The notes under the pieces: generated by a model
What the model was told of the DNA's origin: nothing
Databases searched by the model: none
What the model saw: the letters and a program-made list of their open reading frames with translations, nothing else
Translations under genes and position numbers: made by a program
NCBI RefSeq assembly: GCF_900115805.1
Contig: NZ_FOXU01000005.1
Location: 1-64,000, forward strand
Direction of reading: 5' to 3'
Length of the DNA: 64,000 bases
DNA from: Psychrobacillus psychrotolerans
GTDB taxonomy: Bacteria > Bacillota > Bacilli > Bacillales_A > Planococcaceae
In this document: piece after piece, positions 1-8,668 of the stretch
Position numbering within the stretch: position 1 is the first letter of the stretch
How the letters are laid out: each line of letters opens with the position of its first letter

Positions 1-94
<94 letters not shown>

Positions 95-99
95 CCACA

Positions 100-140
100 A
101 AGAAGTCGTTACCGAGTAAAATCGGTAACGACTTCTTTTT
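100..140 (+). terminator. Terminator of the rRNA operon
   Basis: Perfect 16-bp stem (100-115 with 122-137) with a 6-base loop, followed by a T-rich tail. It lies directly behind the 5S gene and separates rRNA transcription from the tRNA cluster. Confidence 0.9.
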
Positions 141-254
141 GTTTACAGAATTAAAATAAGCTGCAGACAGTTACTGAGAAAATAGAGAGGGCTAGGAGCA
201 TAGGTATACGTGAGAAGCGAACGATTGTCGCTTACGAATACTTTAATGCGTGCA

Positions 255-303
255 AAGAAAAACATTATTGGTAGAGTCGACAACGACTTTTCGTGTTTTT
301 CTT
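255..303 (+). other. Stem-loop in the rRNA-tRNA spacer
   Basis: A 10-base arm (255-264) pairs perfectly with 294-303, and the interior also has short pairing. The T tail after it is weak, so it may be a second rrn terminator or an unrelated structure. The rest of 141-439 shows no gene. Confidence 0.3.
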
Positions 304-439
304 AGGTAACTATTAGTGAATACAAACGATTAAAATTTATAAATTCCTGTTTTATTAACATAAAAAAATCTAAATATATGCTAGTCAAAGATATATTTTA
401 GAGCAACATAAGTTGTTGAAATATACTTTTAATACAGGC

Positions 440-467
440 TTGAAATTTTAAATAGAGTTGCTATAAT
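440..467 (+). promoter_or_regulatory. Predicted sigma-A promoter of the tRNA cluster
   Basis: TTGAAA at 440-445, a 16-base spacer and a consensus TATAAT at 462-467. It lies about 30 bases ahead of tRNA-Asn and after the rrn terminator, so the tRNAs can be transcribed independently. Confidence 0.6.
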
Positions 468-496
468 TATACTTGTACTTTAAAATAATTAAACGT

Positions 497-571
497 TCCG
501 AAGTAGCTCAGTGGTAGAGCAATCGACTGTTAATCGATTGGTCGTAGGTTCGAGTCCTACCTTCGGAGCCA
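497..571 (+). tRNA. tRNA-Asn (GTT)
   Basis: Complete cloverleaf: acceptor TCCGAAG pairs with CTTCGGA, the anticodon loop is CTGTTAA (anticodon GTT), and the TTCGAGT T-loop is present. The CCA end is encoded. Confidence 0.97.
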
Positions 572-583
572 TTTTTTTGTTTT

Positions 584-656
584 GCTTCCATAGCTCAGTA
601 GGTAGAGTGCTTCCATGGTAAGGAAGAGGTCACCGGTTCAAATCCGGTTGGAAGCT
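584..656 (+). tRNA. tRNA-Thr (GGT)
   Basis: Acceptor GCTTCCA pairs with TGGAAGC. The anticodon loop ATGGTAA gives GGT. The CCA is not encoded (the discriminator T is followed by TCC), so this tRNA needs CCA addition. Confidence 0.95.
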
Positions 657-684
657 TCCCATTAATTTATTTTAAGGAAAAAAC

Positions 685-713
685 TTGTCCTAATGTCAGA
701 TATATGATATTAT
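685..713 (+). promoter_or_regulatory. Possible internal tRNA promoter
   Basis: TTGTCC at 685-690, a 17-base spacer and TATTAT at 708-713, in the 132-base gap before tRNA-Val. A further TATAAT occurs at 763-768 but has no good -35. Either could boost the four downstream tRNAs. Confidence 0.3.
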
Positions 714-788
714 AGTTCTTGTCTGGTTTTCATTTAAATAAGAAAATACTTTCAACAGAATGTATAATAGTTTTTCCTATAAAACCCA

Positions 789-864
789 GGAGGATTAGCT
801 CAGCTGGGAGAGCATCTGCCTTACAAGCAGAGGGTCGGCGGTTCGAGCCCGTCATCCTCCACCA
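789..864 (+). tRNA. tRNA-Val (TAC)
   Basis: Acceptor GGAGGAT pairs with ATCCTCC. The anticodon loop CTTACAA gives TAC. Encoded ACCA end. Confidence 0.97.
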
Positions 865-884
865 TAATATTTAAATTTAGCTTT

Positions 885-968
885 GGAGGGGTAGCGAAGT
901 GGCTAAACGCGGCGGACTGTAAATCCGCTCCTTAGGGTTCGGCGGTTCGAATCCGTCCCCCTCCACCA
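885..968 (+). tRNA. tRNA-Tyr (GTA)
   Basis: 84-base class II tRNA with a long variable arm. Acceptor GGAGGGG pairs with CCCCTCC, anticodon GTA, encoded ACCA. The long variable arm is expected for bacterial tRNA-Tyr. Confidence 0.97.
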
Positions 969-974
969 GTTTAA

Positions 975-1049
975 TGGGGTATAGCCAAGCGGTAAGGCAA
1001 TGGATTTTGATTCCATCATGCCCTGGTTCGAATCCAGGTACCCCAGCCA
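975..1049 (+). tRNA. tRNA-Gln (TTG)
   Basis: Acceptor TGGGGTA pairs with TACCCCA. The anticodon loop TTTTGAT gives TTG. Encoded GCCA end. Confidence 0.97.
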
Positions 1050-1067
1050 ACTTTTTCAAATTGTATT

Positions 1068-1140
1068 GGGGCCTTAGCTCAGCTGGGAGAGCGCCTGCCT
1101 TGCACGCAGGAGGTCAGCGGTTCGATCCCGCTAGGCTCCA
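1068..1140 (+). tRNA. tRNA-Ala (TGC)
   Basis: Acceptor GGGGCCT pairs with AGGCTCC. The anticodon loop CTTGCAC gives TGC. The CCA is not encoded. It is the last tRNA, and a terminator follows within 15 bases. Confidence 0.96.
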
Positions 1141-1152
1141 TAAATATAGTAA

Positions 1153-1187
1153 AACTCTTTCAACCTAAAGTTGAGAGAGTTTTTTTG
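1153..1187 (+). terminator. Terminator of the tRNA cluster
   Basis: A 12-base arm (1153-1164) pairs with 1170-1181, followed by a run of seven T. It closes the tRNA transcription unit. Confidence 0.9.
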
Positions 1188-1254
1188 TGGGTGAAAATAC
1201 TTTTCAATATAGTGCATTTTCCTTTATGATGAAATAAAAAGCGAGGTGTACAAT

Positions 1255-1836
1255 TTGACTGAGACACTAACCTATGGGGATGTAACCTTACGTCCATTAC
1301 TAACTTCAGATAGTGGAGCATTGTGGGAACTGTATGAACCCAAAATTTTTGAATTTATGTTAAATAAAATAGAAAACAAGCAACAGCTAGAAAAGTGGTT
1401 GGCAGTTGGCATTCACCAAATGAATGTAGAGGGAACTGCTCTTGCATTTGTAGTAGAAAATACAGAAACAAAAGAAATTATGGGTACCACTCGTATTTAT
1501 GGAATAGACCAGACAAATTATAGTTGCGAGATAGGCTCTACTTACTATGGGAAACAGTATCAGCGTACACACGTAAATACGACGTGTAAATATTTATTGT
1601 TAAAGTATTGCTTTGAGCAAATGGGGACAATTCGTGTTCAGTTTAAAACAGATGAGTTAAATGTATCTTCTCAAAGGGCAATTGAACGAATTGGCGGTGT
1701 AAAAGAGGGTATACTGCGAAATGAACGGATACGATCTAACGGTTTTGTTCGAAATGCGGTTGTCTACTCTATTATAGATAGCGAATGGTCGGAAGTGAAA
1801 TACAAGCTAGTTCAATTAATGAATAAATATTCGTAA
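1255..1836 (+). CDS. GNAT family N-acetyltransferase (RimJ/RimL-like)
   Basis: Predicted acetyl-CoA-dependent N-acetyltransferase of the RimJ/RimL type. The pattern fits: an N-terminal strand with TLRPL, a central region around IYGIDQTNYSCEIGSTYYG and a late segment SSQRAIERIGGVKEGILR that resembles the acetyl-CoA-site and C-terminal helix of RimL proteins. I chose the TTG at 1255 because the ribosome site GCGAGGT (1241-1247) sits 7-8 bases ahead; the upstream GTG at 1246 overlaps that site. It is monocistronic, between the tRNA terminator and rocF. The substrate cannot be read from sequence; a ribosomal protein, a small amine or a drug are all possible. Confidence 0.82.
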   Translation: MTETLTYGDVTLRPLLTSDSGALWELYEPKIFEFMLNKIENKQQLEKWLAVGIHQMNVEGTALAFVVENTETKEIMGTTRIYGIDQTNYSCEIGSTYYGKQYQRTHVNTTCKYLLLKYCFEQMGTIRVQFKTDELNVSSQRAIERIGGVKEGILRNERIRSNGFVRNAVVYSIIDSEWSEVKYKLVQLMNKYS

Positions 1837-1906
1837 TTATGCTTGGTTGAGCCAAACACCCTCTAGCATTTACAATAGATGTAAGAACTAAAGGGGGCAT
1901 AAAATT

Positions 1907-2806
1907 ATGAATAAATTAAATATATCAATTATCGGGGTCCCAATGGATCTAGGGCAAAATAGACGAGGTGTCGATATGGGACCGAGTGCTATACGATATG
2001 CTGGGGTAGTGGAGAGACTTCAAGAGCTTGGTCACTCTGTAGATGATGTAGGGGACATTGCAATAGGTAGAAGAGAGACATCTCAAAATACGAAATTACG
2101 TAATCTAGAAGAAGTGGTTGCAGCTAATACAATACTTGCTAACCGAGTTCACGATATTATTGGGGAAGGCAATTTTCCAATAGTCCTTGGCGGGGATCAT
2201 AGTATTGCTATAGGAACACTTGCTGGATTGGCAGATCGCTATGAAAACTTGGGAGTTATTTGGTATGATGCACATGCCGATTTAAATACTGCTGAAACAT
2301 CGCCGACTGGTAATATTCATGGGATGCCACTTGCAGTAAGTATTGGATTAGGACATGAGGAGTTAGTGAATATTCGAGATTTTGCACCGAAGATTAAACC
2401 AGAGAATGTTGTTATTATAGGTGCTCGTTCGGTAGATCCAGGAGAACGTGAACTGATCAAAGAAAAAGGTATTAAAGTATTTTCTATGCATGAAATTGAC
2501 AAGCTTGGAATGTCTGAAGTAATGACACAAGCCATTCAGTATTTTGTGGATCGTAAGGTTGATGGAGTGCATCTTTCACTCGATTTAGATGGTCTAGATC
2601 CACTATATACACCCGGCGTAGGAACTCCCGTGGCTGGTGGGATCTCATATCGAGAAAGTCATTTAGCAATGGAAATGCTCTATGCTTCAAATATGATCAC
2701 TTCTGCTGAATTCGTAGAAGTAAATCCAATTTTGGATGAAAAAAATAAAACAGCTGATGTAGCAGTAGGACTAATGGGATCACTATTAGGAGAAAGCCTT
2801 ATTTAA
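1907..2806 (+). CDS. rocF: Arginase
   Basis: Hydrolyses L-arginine to L-ornithine and urea in the cytoplasm, the first step of the arginase catabolic route. 299 residues, the normal length for Bacillus arginases. The binuclear manganese ligands are all visible: H98 in GGDHS, D121/H123/D125 in DAHAD, and D226/D228 in [17 protein letters not shown] lies 8 bases ahead of the ATG. It stands alone, without the rest of the roc operon (rocD, rocE), between a GNAT gene and sigW, and has its own terminator. I see no sigma-54 -24/-12 element in the 70 bases upstream, so RocR/SigL control like that of B. subtilis is not evident here. Confidence 0.96.
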   Translation: MNKLNISIIGVPMDLGQNRRGVDMGPSAIRYAGVVERLQELGHSVDDVGDIAIGRRETSQNTKLRNLEEVVAANTILANRVHDIIGEGNFPIVLGGDHSIAIGTLAGLADRYENLGVIWYDAHADLNTAETSPTGNIHGMPLAVSIGLGHEELVNIRDFAPKIKPENVVIIGARSVDPGERELIKEKGIKVFSMHEIDKLGMSEVMTQAIQYFVDRKVDGVHLSLDLDGLDPLYTPGVGTPVAGGISYRESHLAMEMLYASNMITSAEFVEVNPILDEKNKTADVAVGLMGSLLGESLI

Positions 2807-2855
2807 GAAGGGTATATAGGGACCGACATTATTCATAGATAAGTTAAATAGCTGA

Positions 2856-2892
2856 AAAGAAAAAGCGGACATGTTGTCTGCTTTTTCTTTTT
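2856..2892 (+). terminator. Terminator behind rocF
   Basis: A 16-bp stem (2856-2871 with 2875-2890, one G-T pair) with a very short loop and a U-rich 3' arm. It separates rocF from the sigma-W unit. Confidence 0.85.
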
Positions 2893-2946
2893 GATAATCC
2901 AGACAAAGTTGGAAAAGTTTGATAATATTAAGATATTATAAATAAA

Positions 2947-2973
2947 TGAAACCTGTGGATACCTTCATACGTA
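2947..2973 (+). promoter_or_regulatory. Sigma-W autoregulatory promoter
   Basis: TGAAAC at 2947-2952 and CGTA at 2970-2973, 17 bases apart. This is the ECF sigma-W signature known from the B. subtilis sigW promoter. It lies about 40 bases ahead of the sigW start, so SigW probably drives its own operon with rsiW. Confidence 0.85.
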
Positions 2974-3013
2974 AAGGTAAGACAGCCGCATGGGGCGGAG
3001 GCGAGATATCACG

Positions 3014-3586
3014 ATGGATGCGTTAGTGAATAAACGAATAAAACAAGTATTAAAGGGTGATAAAGACGCATTCGCGGAGATTGTCGACCTGTATCAGCAT
3101 AGACTATTTCAAGTGTGCTTTAGGATGCTTGGGAACCGTCATGAAGCAGAAGATATAGCTCAAGAGGCGTTTGTCCGTGCTTTCATCAATATTCATACGT
3201 TCGATCAAAAAAGAAAATTTTCAACTTGGCTGTATAGAATTGCTACTAATTTATGTATTGATCGTATTCGTAAAAAAAAGCCGGATTACTATTTAGATGC
3301 AGAAGTAAGAGGTACAGAAGGCCTTGATATGTATTCTCAAATTGCAGCCTCTGATGAACTTCCAGAAGAAGAACTCATGAAACTGGAACTACAGGAGCGT
3401 ATACAGTATGAAATTAGTAGACTTCCCGATAAATATAGATCGGCTATTGTATTAAAGTATATGGAAGAATTATCTTTGCAAGAAATAAGCGAGATATTAG
3501 ATTTGCCACTTGGAACAGTTAAAACAAGGATTCATAGAGGACGAGAAGCGCTTAGAAAACAGTTAAGCAGACAGCCTCATATATAA
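3014..3586 (+). CDS. sigW: ECF RNA polymerase sigma factor SigW
   Basis: Extracytoplasmic-function sigma factor directing the cell-envelope stress regulon (antimicrobial peptides, alkaline shock, membrane damage). Region 2 carries MLGNRHEAEDIAQEAFVRAF and the RKFSTWLYRIATN segment; region 4 carries the helix-turn-helix LSLQEISEILDLPLGTVKTR. The block KKPDYYLDAEV is characteristic of SigW. The ATG at 3014 gives 190 residues starting MDALVNKRIKQ, which matches SigW starts; GGAGG at 2997-3001 is its site, with slightly long spacing. An upstream in-frame ATG at 2990 overlaps this site and is unlikely. It is cotranscribed with rsiW 17 bases downstream. Confidence 0.95.
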   Translation: MDALVNKRIKQVLKGDKDAFAEIVDLYQHRLFQVCFRMLGNRHEAEDIAQEAFVRAFINIHTFDQKRKFSTWLYRIATNLCIDRIRKKKPDYYLDAEVRGTEGLDMYSQIAASDELPEEELMKLELQERIQYEISRLPDKYRSAIVLKYMEELSLQEISEILDLPLGTVKTRIHRGREALRKQLSRQPHI

Positions 3587-3603
3587 TATAGGAGGGAATC
3601 AAG

Positions 3604-4230
3604 ATGAATGCGTGTCCAGAACGAATTGTTCACTTTATGCACGAATATTTAGATGGTGAAATCAGCCGTGAACATGAGCTGGAACTTAAATCTCATTTGC
3701 AATCATGCGAAGCTTGCCAGGCTCATATGCATGAGTTAAGCGATGTTGTTGCTTTCGTCAAAGGAGCTGCTCACATAGAGGCACCAAATGATTTCAATCA
3801 TTCGGTTATAGCTAGATTGCCGAAAGAAAAATCTTCTGCAGGGGTTAGTAAATGGTTGCGACGTCATCCAGTTCTTGCAGCTGCTGCAATGTTCTTATTA
3901 TTGATGAGTAGTGCACTTTTTACGAACTTTAATGATGAGCAACAATTTTCCTTTACTAAGCAAGAAAACGTTCTTGTAGAAGGAGAAACAGTTATTATAC
4001 CTGAAGGACAAGTCGTTAAGGGAGATCTGGTTGTTCGAAACGGGGATGTTCAGATTGACGGAGAATTAGATGGAAACTTAACGATTATCAATGGAACTGC
4101 ATATATGGCTTCTACTGCGAATGTTACCGGAACTAGTGAAGAAATCAATGAAGTATTTGACTGGCTATGGTTCCACATTAAAGACGGTGCGAAGAATGTT
4201 GTGTCATTCTTTGAAAAAGAGGACAAATAG
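3604..4230 (+). CDS. rsiW: Anti-sigma-W factor RsiW
   Basis: Membrane-anchored anti-sigma factor that holds SigW inactive until it is cut by regulated proteolysis (PrsW/RasP in B. subtilis). The cytoplasmic N-terminus has the zinc-anti-sigma motif H31-x3-C35-x2-C38. One membrane helix spans about residues 89-107, and an extracytoplasmic tail of about 100 residues follows. This tail contains a GDLVVRNGDVQIDGELDGNL stretch that looks like a short bactofilin-like beta-helix, an extension worth noting. The pairing with sigW and the shared sigma-W promoter are the usual arrangement. Confidence 0.93.
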   Translation: MNACPERIVHFMHEYLDGEISREHELELKSHLQSCEACQAHMHELSDVVAFVKGAAHIEAPNDFNHSVIARLPKEKSSAGVSKWLRRHPVLAAAAMFLLLMSSALFTNFNDEQQFSFTKQENVLVEGETVIIPEGQVVKGDLVVRNGDVQIDGELDGNLTIINGTAYMASTANVTGTSEEINEVFDWLWFHIKDGAKNVVSFFEKEDK

Positions 4231-4235
4231 AAATG

Positions 4236-4272
4236 AAAGTCTATCCATAAATATTATTGGATAGACTTTTTG
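4236..4272 (+). terminator. Terminator of sigW-rsiW
   Basis: A 12-bp stem (4236-4247 with 4258-4269), a 10-base loop and a T tract. It separates the sigma-W unit from cdaA. Confidence 0.88.
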
Positions 4273-4351
4273 TGTTCCAAAAGCGAGGGATTATCGTAAT
4301 TATGTTATACTTATTTAGAATGGATTAGTGAGGAAAAGTGGGGGATGCCAC

Positions 4352-5185
4352 ATGTCGTTTATGGAGCAATTTACAGACCTTATGCCAGTAAACGTTATTG
4401 TAAATATTTTGGATGTTTTATTTGTATGGTTTGTTATTTATAAGGTTATTACCTTGATTAAAGGAACTAAAGCAGTTCAATTGTTAAAAGGAATTTTTGT
4501 GATTGTTATTGCAAGAGTTGTGACGGACTTTTTCGGCTTAAATACGCTTGACTGGTTATTGGATCGAGTAATTGAGTTTGGATTCTTAGCTATTATTATT
4601 ATTTTCCAACCGGAAATAAGAAGAGCACTTGAACAGATCGGTAGAGGGAAGTTATTCTCTAGAAGCACCATGCAGCTGGAAGAAGAACAAGGTCGACTCA
4701 TAACAGCCATGACGAAATCGATTAGTTATATGGCAAAGAGAAGAATTGGTGCCCTCATCTCCATAGAGAGAGAAACTGGTTTGACCGATTATATAGAAAC
4801 GGGTATTCCGTTAAACTCTTATATCACATCAGAGCTTCTTATTAATATATTCATTCCAAATACGCCACTTCATGATGGGGCCGTTATTATAAAAAAAGAT
4901 AAAATTGCTTCAGCAGCATCCTATTTGCCTTTGTCTGAAAGTCCTTTCATATCGAAAGAATTAGGTACGAGGCATCGAGCTGCAATTGGTTTAAGTGAAG
5001 TGACAGATGCGATAACGATTGTTGTTTCAGAAGAAACTGGGGCGATTAGTTTAACCTCCAATGGAGATTTACGAAGAGATTTATCGTTAGAGGAATTTGA
5101 GACCCATTTAACTCGCCTTTGGTTTCCAGTGGAAGAGCAAGTAACTTCTTCTAAATGGTTATGGAGGGGGAAACAAAATGGATAA
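4352..5185 (+). CDS. cdaA: Diadenylate cyclase CdaA
   Basis: Membrane-bound enzyme that condenses two ATP to cyclic di-AMP, the second messenger for potassium/osmotic homeostasis and cell-wall control. Three membrane helices occupy roughly residues 15-87. The DisA_N catalytic domain follows, with D175-G176-A177 in LHDGAVI and R207-H208-R209 in GTRHRAA, the two signature motifs. 277 residues, close to B. subtilis CdaA (273). The ATG at 4352 has TGGGGGA at the proper distance; the GTG at 4328 lacks a site. It overlaps cdaR by 8 bases, and glmM follows, the conserved cdaA-cdaR-glmM operon in which CdaR and GlmM modulate cyclase activity. Confidence 0.96.
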   Translation: MSFMEQFTDLMPVNVIVNILDVLFVWFVIYKVITLIKGTKAVQLLKGIFVIVIARVVTDFFGLNTLDWLLDRVIEFGFLAIIIIFQPEIRRALEQIGRGKLFSRSTMQLEEEQGRLITAMTKSISYMAKRRIGALISIERETGLTDYIETGIPLNSYITSELLINIFIPNTPLHDGAVIIKKDKIASAASYLPLSESPFISKELGTRHRAAIGLSEVTDAITIVVSEETGAISLTSNGDLRRDLSLEEFETHLTRLWFPVEEQVTSSKWLWRGKQNG

Positions 5186-6452
5186 AATGATGAATAATCC
5201 ATGGTTCTTGCGGATAACTGCACTAATATTAGCAATCGCACTTTTTATAAGTGTGAGAAGTGAATTAGAAAGCGATAATAAGAATGCAAGTGGTAATGAC
5301 GTTGATGTCATTCGTGATATCCCTCTAGAAGTTTATTATGACCATGAAAACCTGGTTGTAACTGGTCCACCAAAGACCGTCAACGTAAATGTTGAAGGTC
5401 CTAAAAACTTAGTATTATCGGCTAAGTTGATGAAAGATTTTAAAGTTTTTGTAGATCTTCGGGAACTAACTATAGGTACTCATCGAGTTCCGGTTTCAAC
5501 TGAAAACTTCATAGAAAAGCTAAATGTGCGAACAGATCCTCAATATGTAGATGTAGTGATTGAAGAGCGTATTTCTCGAGAGTTTAATGTTGAAACAGAT
5601 ATGAATGAAGGACTGTTGGCTGAAAACTATGTAGTGAAGTCCTACGAAGTAAAACCACAAAAAGTAACCATTACTGGAGCAAAAAGTGTTATCAATAGCA
5701 TAGGTTATGTAAAAGCAACTGTCGCAGGAGATCAAGGCATGAATAAGTCCTTTGAACAGGATACAACAGTCAAAGTACTCGATCTTGACTTAAATAAGTT
5801 AGACGTTATCGTTGAACCAAGCTCTGTTCACGTAAGTGTGAAAATAGAAGAGTATAGTAAAGTGGTACCGTTAGCTCTAGTAAAACAAGGTAATCCCAAA
5901 GAAGGGGTCACCATAAATGAGCTCACTACAAAGACAGATTCAATTCGATTATATGGACCAAAAGCAGTCCTTGATAAAATAGATCAACTAAATGTTGATG
6001 TAGATCTAAGTAAAATAGAGAAGTCTGGTAGCTTTGATATGAAATTAGCTTTACCAGAAGGGGTTACAAAACTGTCAAAAGAGGTAATAGAGATTACTGG
6101 CGATGTTACGGTTGTGAATGACCCTGATTCAGAAGAAACGGTGGAACAGGAAGAACCTGTTTCTACTATTTCAGAAAAGTCATTTGAGCAAGTACCTATA
6201 ACCGTAAGAGGCTTACCTGAGCAACTGATAAGTTTTTTTGAAAAACCTACGGATGGCATCGTGACAGTCGTTGCTAAAGGGACAACAGAGGCCTTAAATA
6301 AGCTTCAATTAAATAATCTATCTGTATATGTAGAAGCAACTAATTCCGAAGTCGGAGAAAGTACTCTCCCTATACAAGTAGAGGGTTCTTCTGATGTAGA
6401 ATGGCAAACTTCTGAACAAGAAGCAGTCCTAACAGTTAAAGAATCTTTATAG
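5178..6452 (+). CDS. cdaR: CdaA regulatory protein CdaR (YbbR repeats)
   Basis: Extracytoplasmic regulator of CdaA. One N-terminal membrane helix (about residues 8-22) is followed by tandem YbbR domains of about 85-90 residues (roughly 45-130, 135-225, 230-318 and 340-420). Each ends in a strand of the VDVVIEERI or VHVSVKIEEY type. An acidic linker (SEETVEQEEP) precedes the last repeat. It starts inside the cdaA stop region (ATG at 5178), which implies translational coupling. GlmM follows after 33 bases. At 424 residues it is a little shorter than the B. subtilis protein. Confidence 0.93.
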   Translation: MDKMMNNPWFLRITALILAIALFISVRSELESDNKNASGNDVDVIRDIPLEVYYDHENLVVTGPPKTVNVNVEGPKNLVLSAKLMKDFKVFVDLRELTIGTHRVPVSTENFIEKLNVRTDPQYVDVVIEERISREFNVETDMNEGLLAENYVVKSYEVKPQKVTITGAKSVINSIGYVKATVAGDQGMNKSFEQDTTVKVLDLDLNKLDVIVEPSSVHVSVKIEEYSKVVPLALVKQGNPKEGVTINELTTKTDSIRLYGPKAVLDKIDQLNVDVDLSKIEKSGSFDMKLALPEGVTKLSKEVIEITGDVTVVNDPDSEETVEQEEPVSTISEKSFEQVPITVRGLPEQLISFFEKPTDGIVTVVAKGTTEALNKLQLNNLSVYVEATNSEVGESTLPIQVEGSSDVEWQTSEQEAVLTVKESL

Positions 6453-6485
6453 ATAGTACAACAGGATTTTAAGGAGAGAGTATAA

Positions 6486-7838
6486 ATGGGAAAATATTTT
6501 GGTACAGATGGAGTTAGAGGAGTAGCAAACTCAGAGCTAACACCAGAACTTGCATTTAAATTAGGTAGAGTTGGTGGTTATATACTAACGAAAGATGTAA
6601 CAGATCGTCCAAAAGTGTTAATTGGTCGAGATACTCGTATATCTGGTCATATGCTAGAGGGAGCACTAGTTGCTGGTCTATTATCTGTTGGGGTTGAAGT
6701 AATGCGTCTAGGTGTTGTTAGTACACCAGCTGTAGCTTATTTAACGAGAGCTATGAGTGCAAGTGCCGGAGTAATGATCTCTGCATCTCATAATCCTATG
6801 GCAGATAATGGTATAAAATTCTTTGGGTCGGATGGATTTAAATTATCTGATGGACAAGAGGAAGAAATTGAGCAGCTTTTAGACCAAGATATAGATGAAT
6901 TACCACGTCCAACTGGGGCAGATGTTGGTTCTGTATCTGATTACTTCGAGGGTGGTCAAAAGTATATTCATTACTTGAAACAATCAATAGATGAGGAATT
7001 TGTAGGAATTCATGTAGCTCTTGACTGTGCAAATGGTTCAACATCGTCTCTTGGAACACATGTATTTGCTGATTTAGATGCTGATCTATCTACAATGGGT
7101 TCTTCACCAAATGGGTTGAATATTAATGATGGTGTTGGTTCTACGCATCCAGAAAACTTAGCGAAGTTTGTTCTAGAAAAAGGAGCAGATGTAGGGCTTG
7201 CTTTTGATGGGGATGGAGATCGTCTAATTGCAGTAGATGAAAAAGGACAAATTGTAGATGGTGACCAAATTATGTATATTTGTGCCAAACATCTTCATGC
7301 AAATGGACGTTTAAATAACGGGACAGTTGTTTCCACAGTGATGAGTAATATGGGCTTCTATAAAGCATTAGAAACACATGATATGACTAGTGTAAAAACA
7401 GCGGTTGGAGATAGATATGTAGTAGAAGAAATGAAAAAGAATGGCTATAACCTAGGTGGGGAGCAGTCAGGACATATCGTTTTCCTTGACTATAATACTA
7501 CAGGTGACGGTTTGTTGACTGGGTTACAGCTCGTGAATATTATGAAGGTAACAGGGAAAAAACTTTCCGAGCTTGCTGCTGAAATGACAATCTATCCACA
7601 AAAACTTATAAATGTTCGAGTGACAGATAAGCATGCTGTAACAGAAAATGAAAAAGTAGCAGCTATTATTAGTGAAGTAGAAAGTGAAATGGCTGGAAAT
7701 GGTCGTGTCCTTGTACGTCCGTCGGGTACGGAGCCATTGGTTCGCGTAATGGTAGAAGCAGCAACTGAACAGGAATGCGAAACCTACGTAAACCGCATCG
7801 TAGAAGTTGTAAAAGCTGAAATGGGACTTGAAGAATAA
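6486..7838 (+). CDS. glmM: Phosphoglucosamine mutase
   Basis: Interconverts glucosamine-6-phosphate and glucosamine-1-phosphate in the UDP-GlcNAc pathway for peptidoglycan. The active phosphoserine is S101 in MISASHNP. The magnesium loop is D241-G-D-G-D-R246, and the sugar-phosphate loop RPSGTEP lies near the C-terminus. 450 residues, standard length. AAGGAGAGAG sits 6-8 bases ahead of the ATG. In this family GlmM binds CdaA and inhibits c-di-AMP synthesis, so the operon links wall-precursor flux with the messenger. Its product feeds the same pathway as GlmS, encoded 3.5 kb downstream. Confidence 0.97.
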   Translation: MGKYFGTDGVRGVANSELTPELAFKLGRVGGYILTKDVTDRPKVLIGRDTRISGHMLEGALVAGLLSVGVEVMRLGVVSTPAVAYLTRAMSASAGVMISASHNPMADNGIKFFGSDGFKLSDGQEEEIEQLLDQDIDELPRPTGADVGSVSDYFEGGQKYIHYLKQSIDEEFVGIHVALDCANGSTSSLGTHVFADLDADLSTMGSSPNGLNINDGVGSTHPENLAKFVLEKGADVGLAFDGDGDRLIAVDEKGQIVDGDQIMYICAKHLHANGRLNNGTVVSTVMSNMGFYKALETHDMTSVKTAVGDRYVVEEMKKNGYNLGGEQSGHIVFLDYNTTGDGLLTGLQLVNIMKVTGKKLSELAAEMTIYPQKLINVRVTDKHAVTENEKVAAIISEVESEMAGNGRVLVRPSGTEPLVRVMVEAATEQECETYVNRIVEVVKAEMGLEE

Positions 7839-7890
7839 GTGTAAAGAATCACATTTCAACCTCTGCGAGCTATGTAAATTACTAATATCG

Positions 7891-7924
7891 ATCCCTTTCT
7901 CTTTTCGAAGAGTTAGGGATTTTA
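7891..7924 (+). terminator. Probable terminator behind glmM
   Basis: A 13-base arm (7891-7903) pairs imperfectly with 7908-7920 across a TTCG loop, and only four T follow. It is weaker than the other terminators here. Confidence 0.45.
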
Positions 7925-7986
7925 TGATATTTTGAATAAAAGTGAGTGAGTTTCTAAAAGACCATAGACAAATAAAGGAGGTAACT

Positions 7987-8598
7987 ATGTATATTCCTAA
8001 ACGATTTAAGGTAGATGACGAGAAAGAAATTTGGTCCTTTCTTAAGCAACACACGTTTGCAACATTGGTTACAACAGATAAAGGGAGACCAGTAGCAACG
8101 CATATTCCTGTAATGGTTAAACGCGAAGGAGAAGAAATTGTGGTAAGTGGGCATTTGGCATATGGTAACCGACAGTGGCGCACGCTTAATGAGGAGCAGG
8201 AATCCTTGATAATTTTTCAGGGACCTCATTCCTACATTTCTTCTTCATGGTATGAAGAGCAGCAAGTCCCGACATGGAACTATCAGTCCGTTCATGTGTA
8301 TGGGAATGTTAGTCTCCAAACGCAAGAGGAACTAATAGACGATTTGAAGACGCTTCTACACGTATATGAGCATCATCGACAACATCCGGTATTGTGGGAG
8401 ACACTATCACCTGAGCTTCTTGAACGGGAATTGAAAGGTATAGTTGGATTCAAACTTACCGTTACAGACATTCAAGCAGCCTATAAAATGAGCCAGAATC
8501 GAAATGACAGAGATTATGCCAACATCATAACGCAGCTTCATCAAGAAACTTCACCTGAAGCCCATCAAGTGGCTCAGGAAATGAAAAAGTTACGCTAA
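7987..8598 (+). CDS. PaiB-like FMN-binding negative regulator family protein
   Basis: 203-residue protein of the PaiB / FMN_bind_2 family with a split-barrel flavin fold. Visible family features are the start MYIPKRFKVDD, the TFATLVTT and RPVATHIPV strands, the SGHLAYGNRQWR segment and WYEEQQVPTWNYQSVHVYG, which is highly characteristic. B. subtilis PaiB works with PaiA on sporulation and protease genes, but no paiA neighbour is present, so regulatory function is not shown. The ATG at 7987 follows AAAGGAGGTAACT, an excellent ribosome site; an upstream in-frame start at 7942 is not needed. Confidence 0.87.
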   Translation: MYIPKRFKVDDEKEIWSFLKQHTFATLVTTDKGRPVATHIPVMVKREGEEIVVSGHLAYGNRQWRTLNEEQESLIIFQGPHSYISSSWYEEQQVPTWNYQSVHVYGNVSLQTQEELIDDLKTLLHVYEHHRQHPVLWETLSPELLERELKGIVGFKLTVTDIQAAYKMSQNRNDRDYANIITQLHQETSPEAHQVAQEMKKLR

Positions 8599-8668
8599 AA
8601 AATTTTATGTTTATCAGGTAAAGTTTAGTGGAATAGTAAGAGTGTACAAACAATTAAGGAGTGAGGAA

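Noticed and set aside
877-1168. ORFs on both strands across the tRNA genes
   Set aside because: They run through tRNA-Tyr, -Gln and -Ala cloverleaves and have no ribosome sites; the tRNA calls explain the sequence fully.
7524-8183. 219-codon minus-strand ORF opposite glmM and the PaiB-like gene
   Set aside because: Cys/Phe/Tyr-rich shadow frame antisense to two well-identified genes, with no ribosome site or domain.
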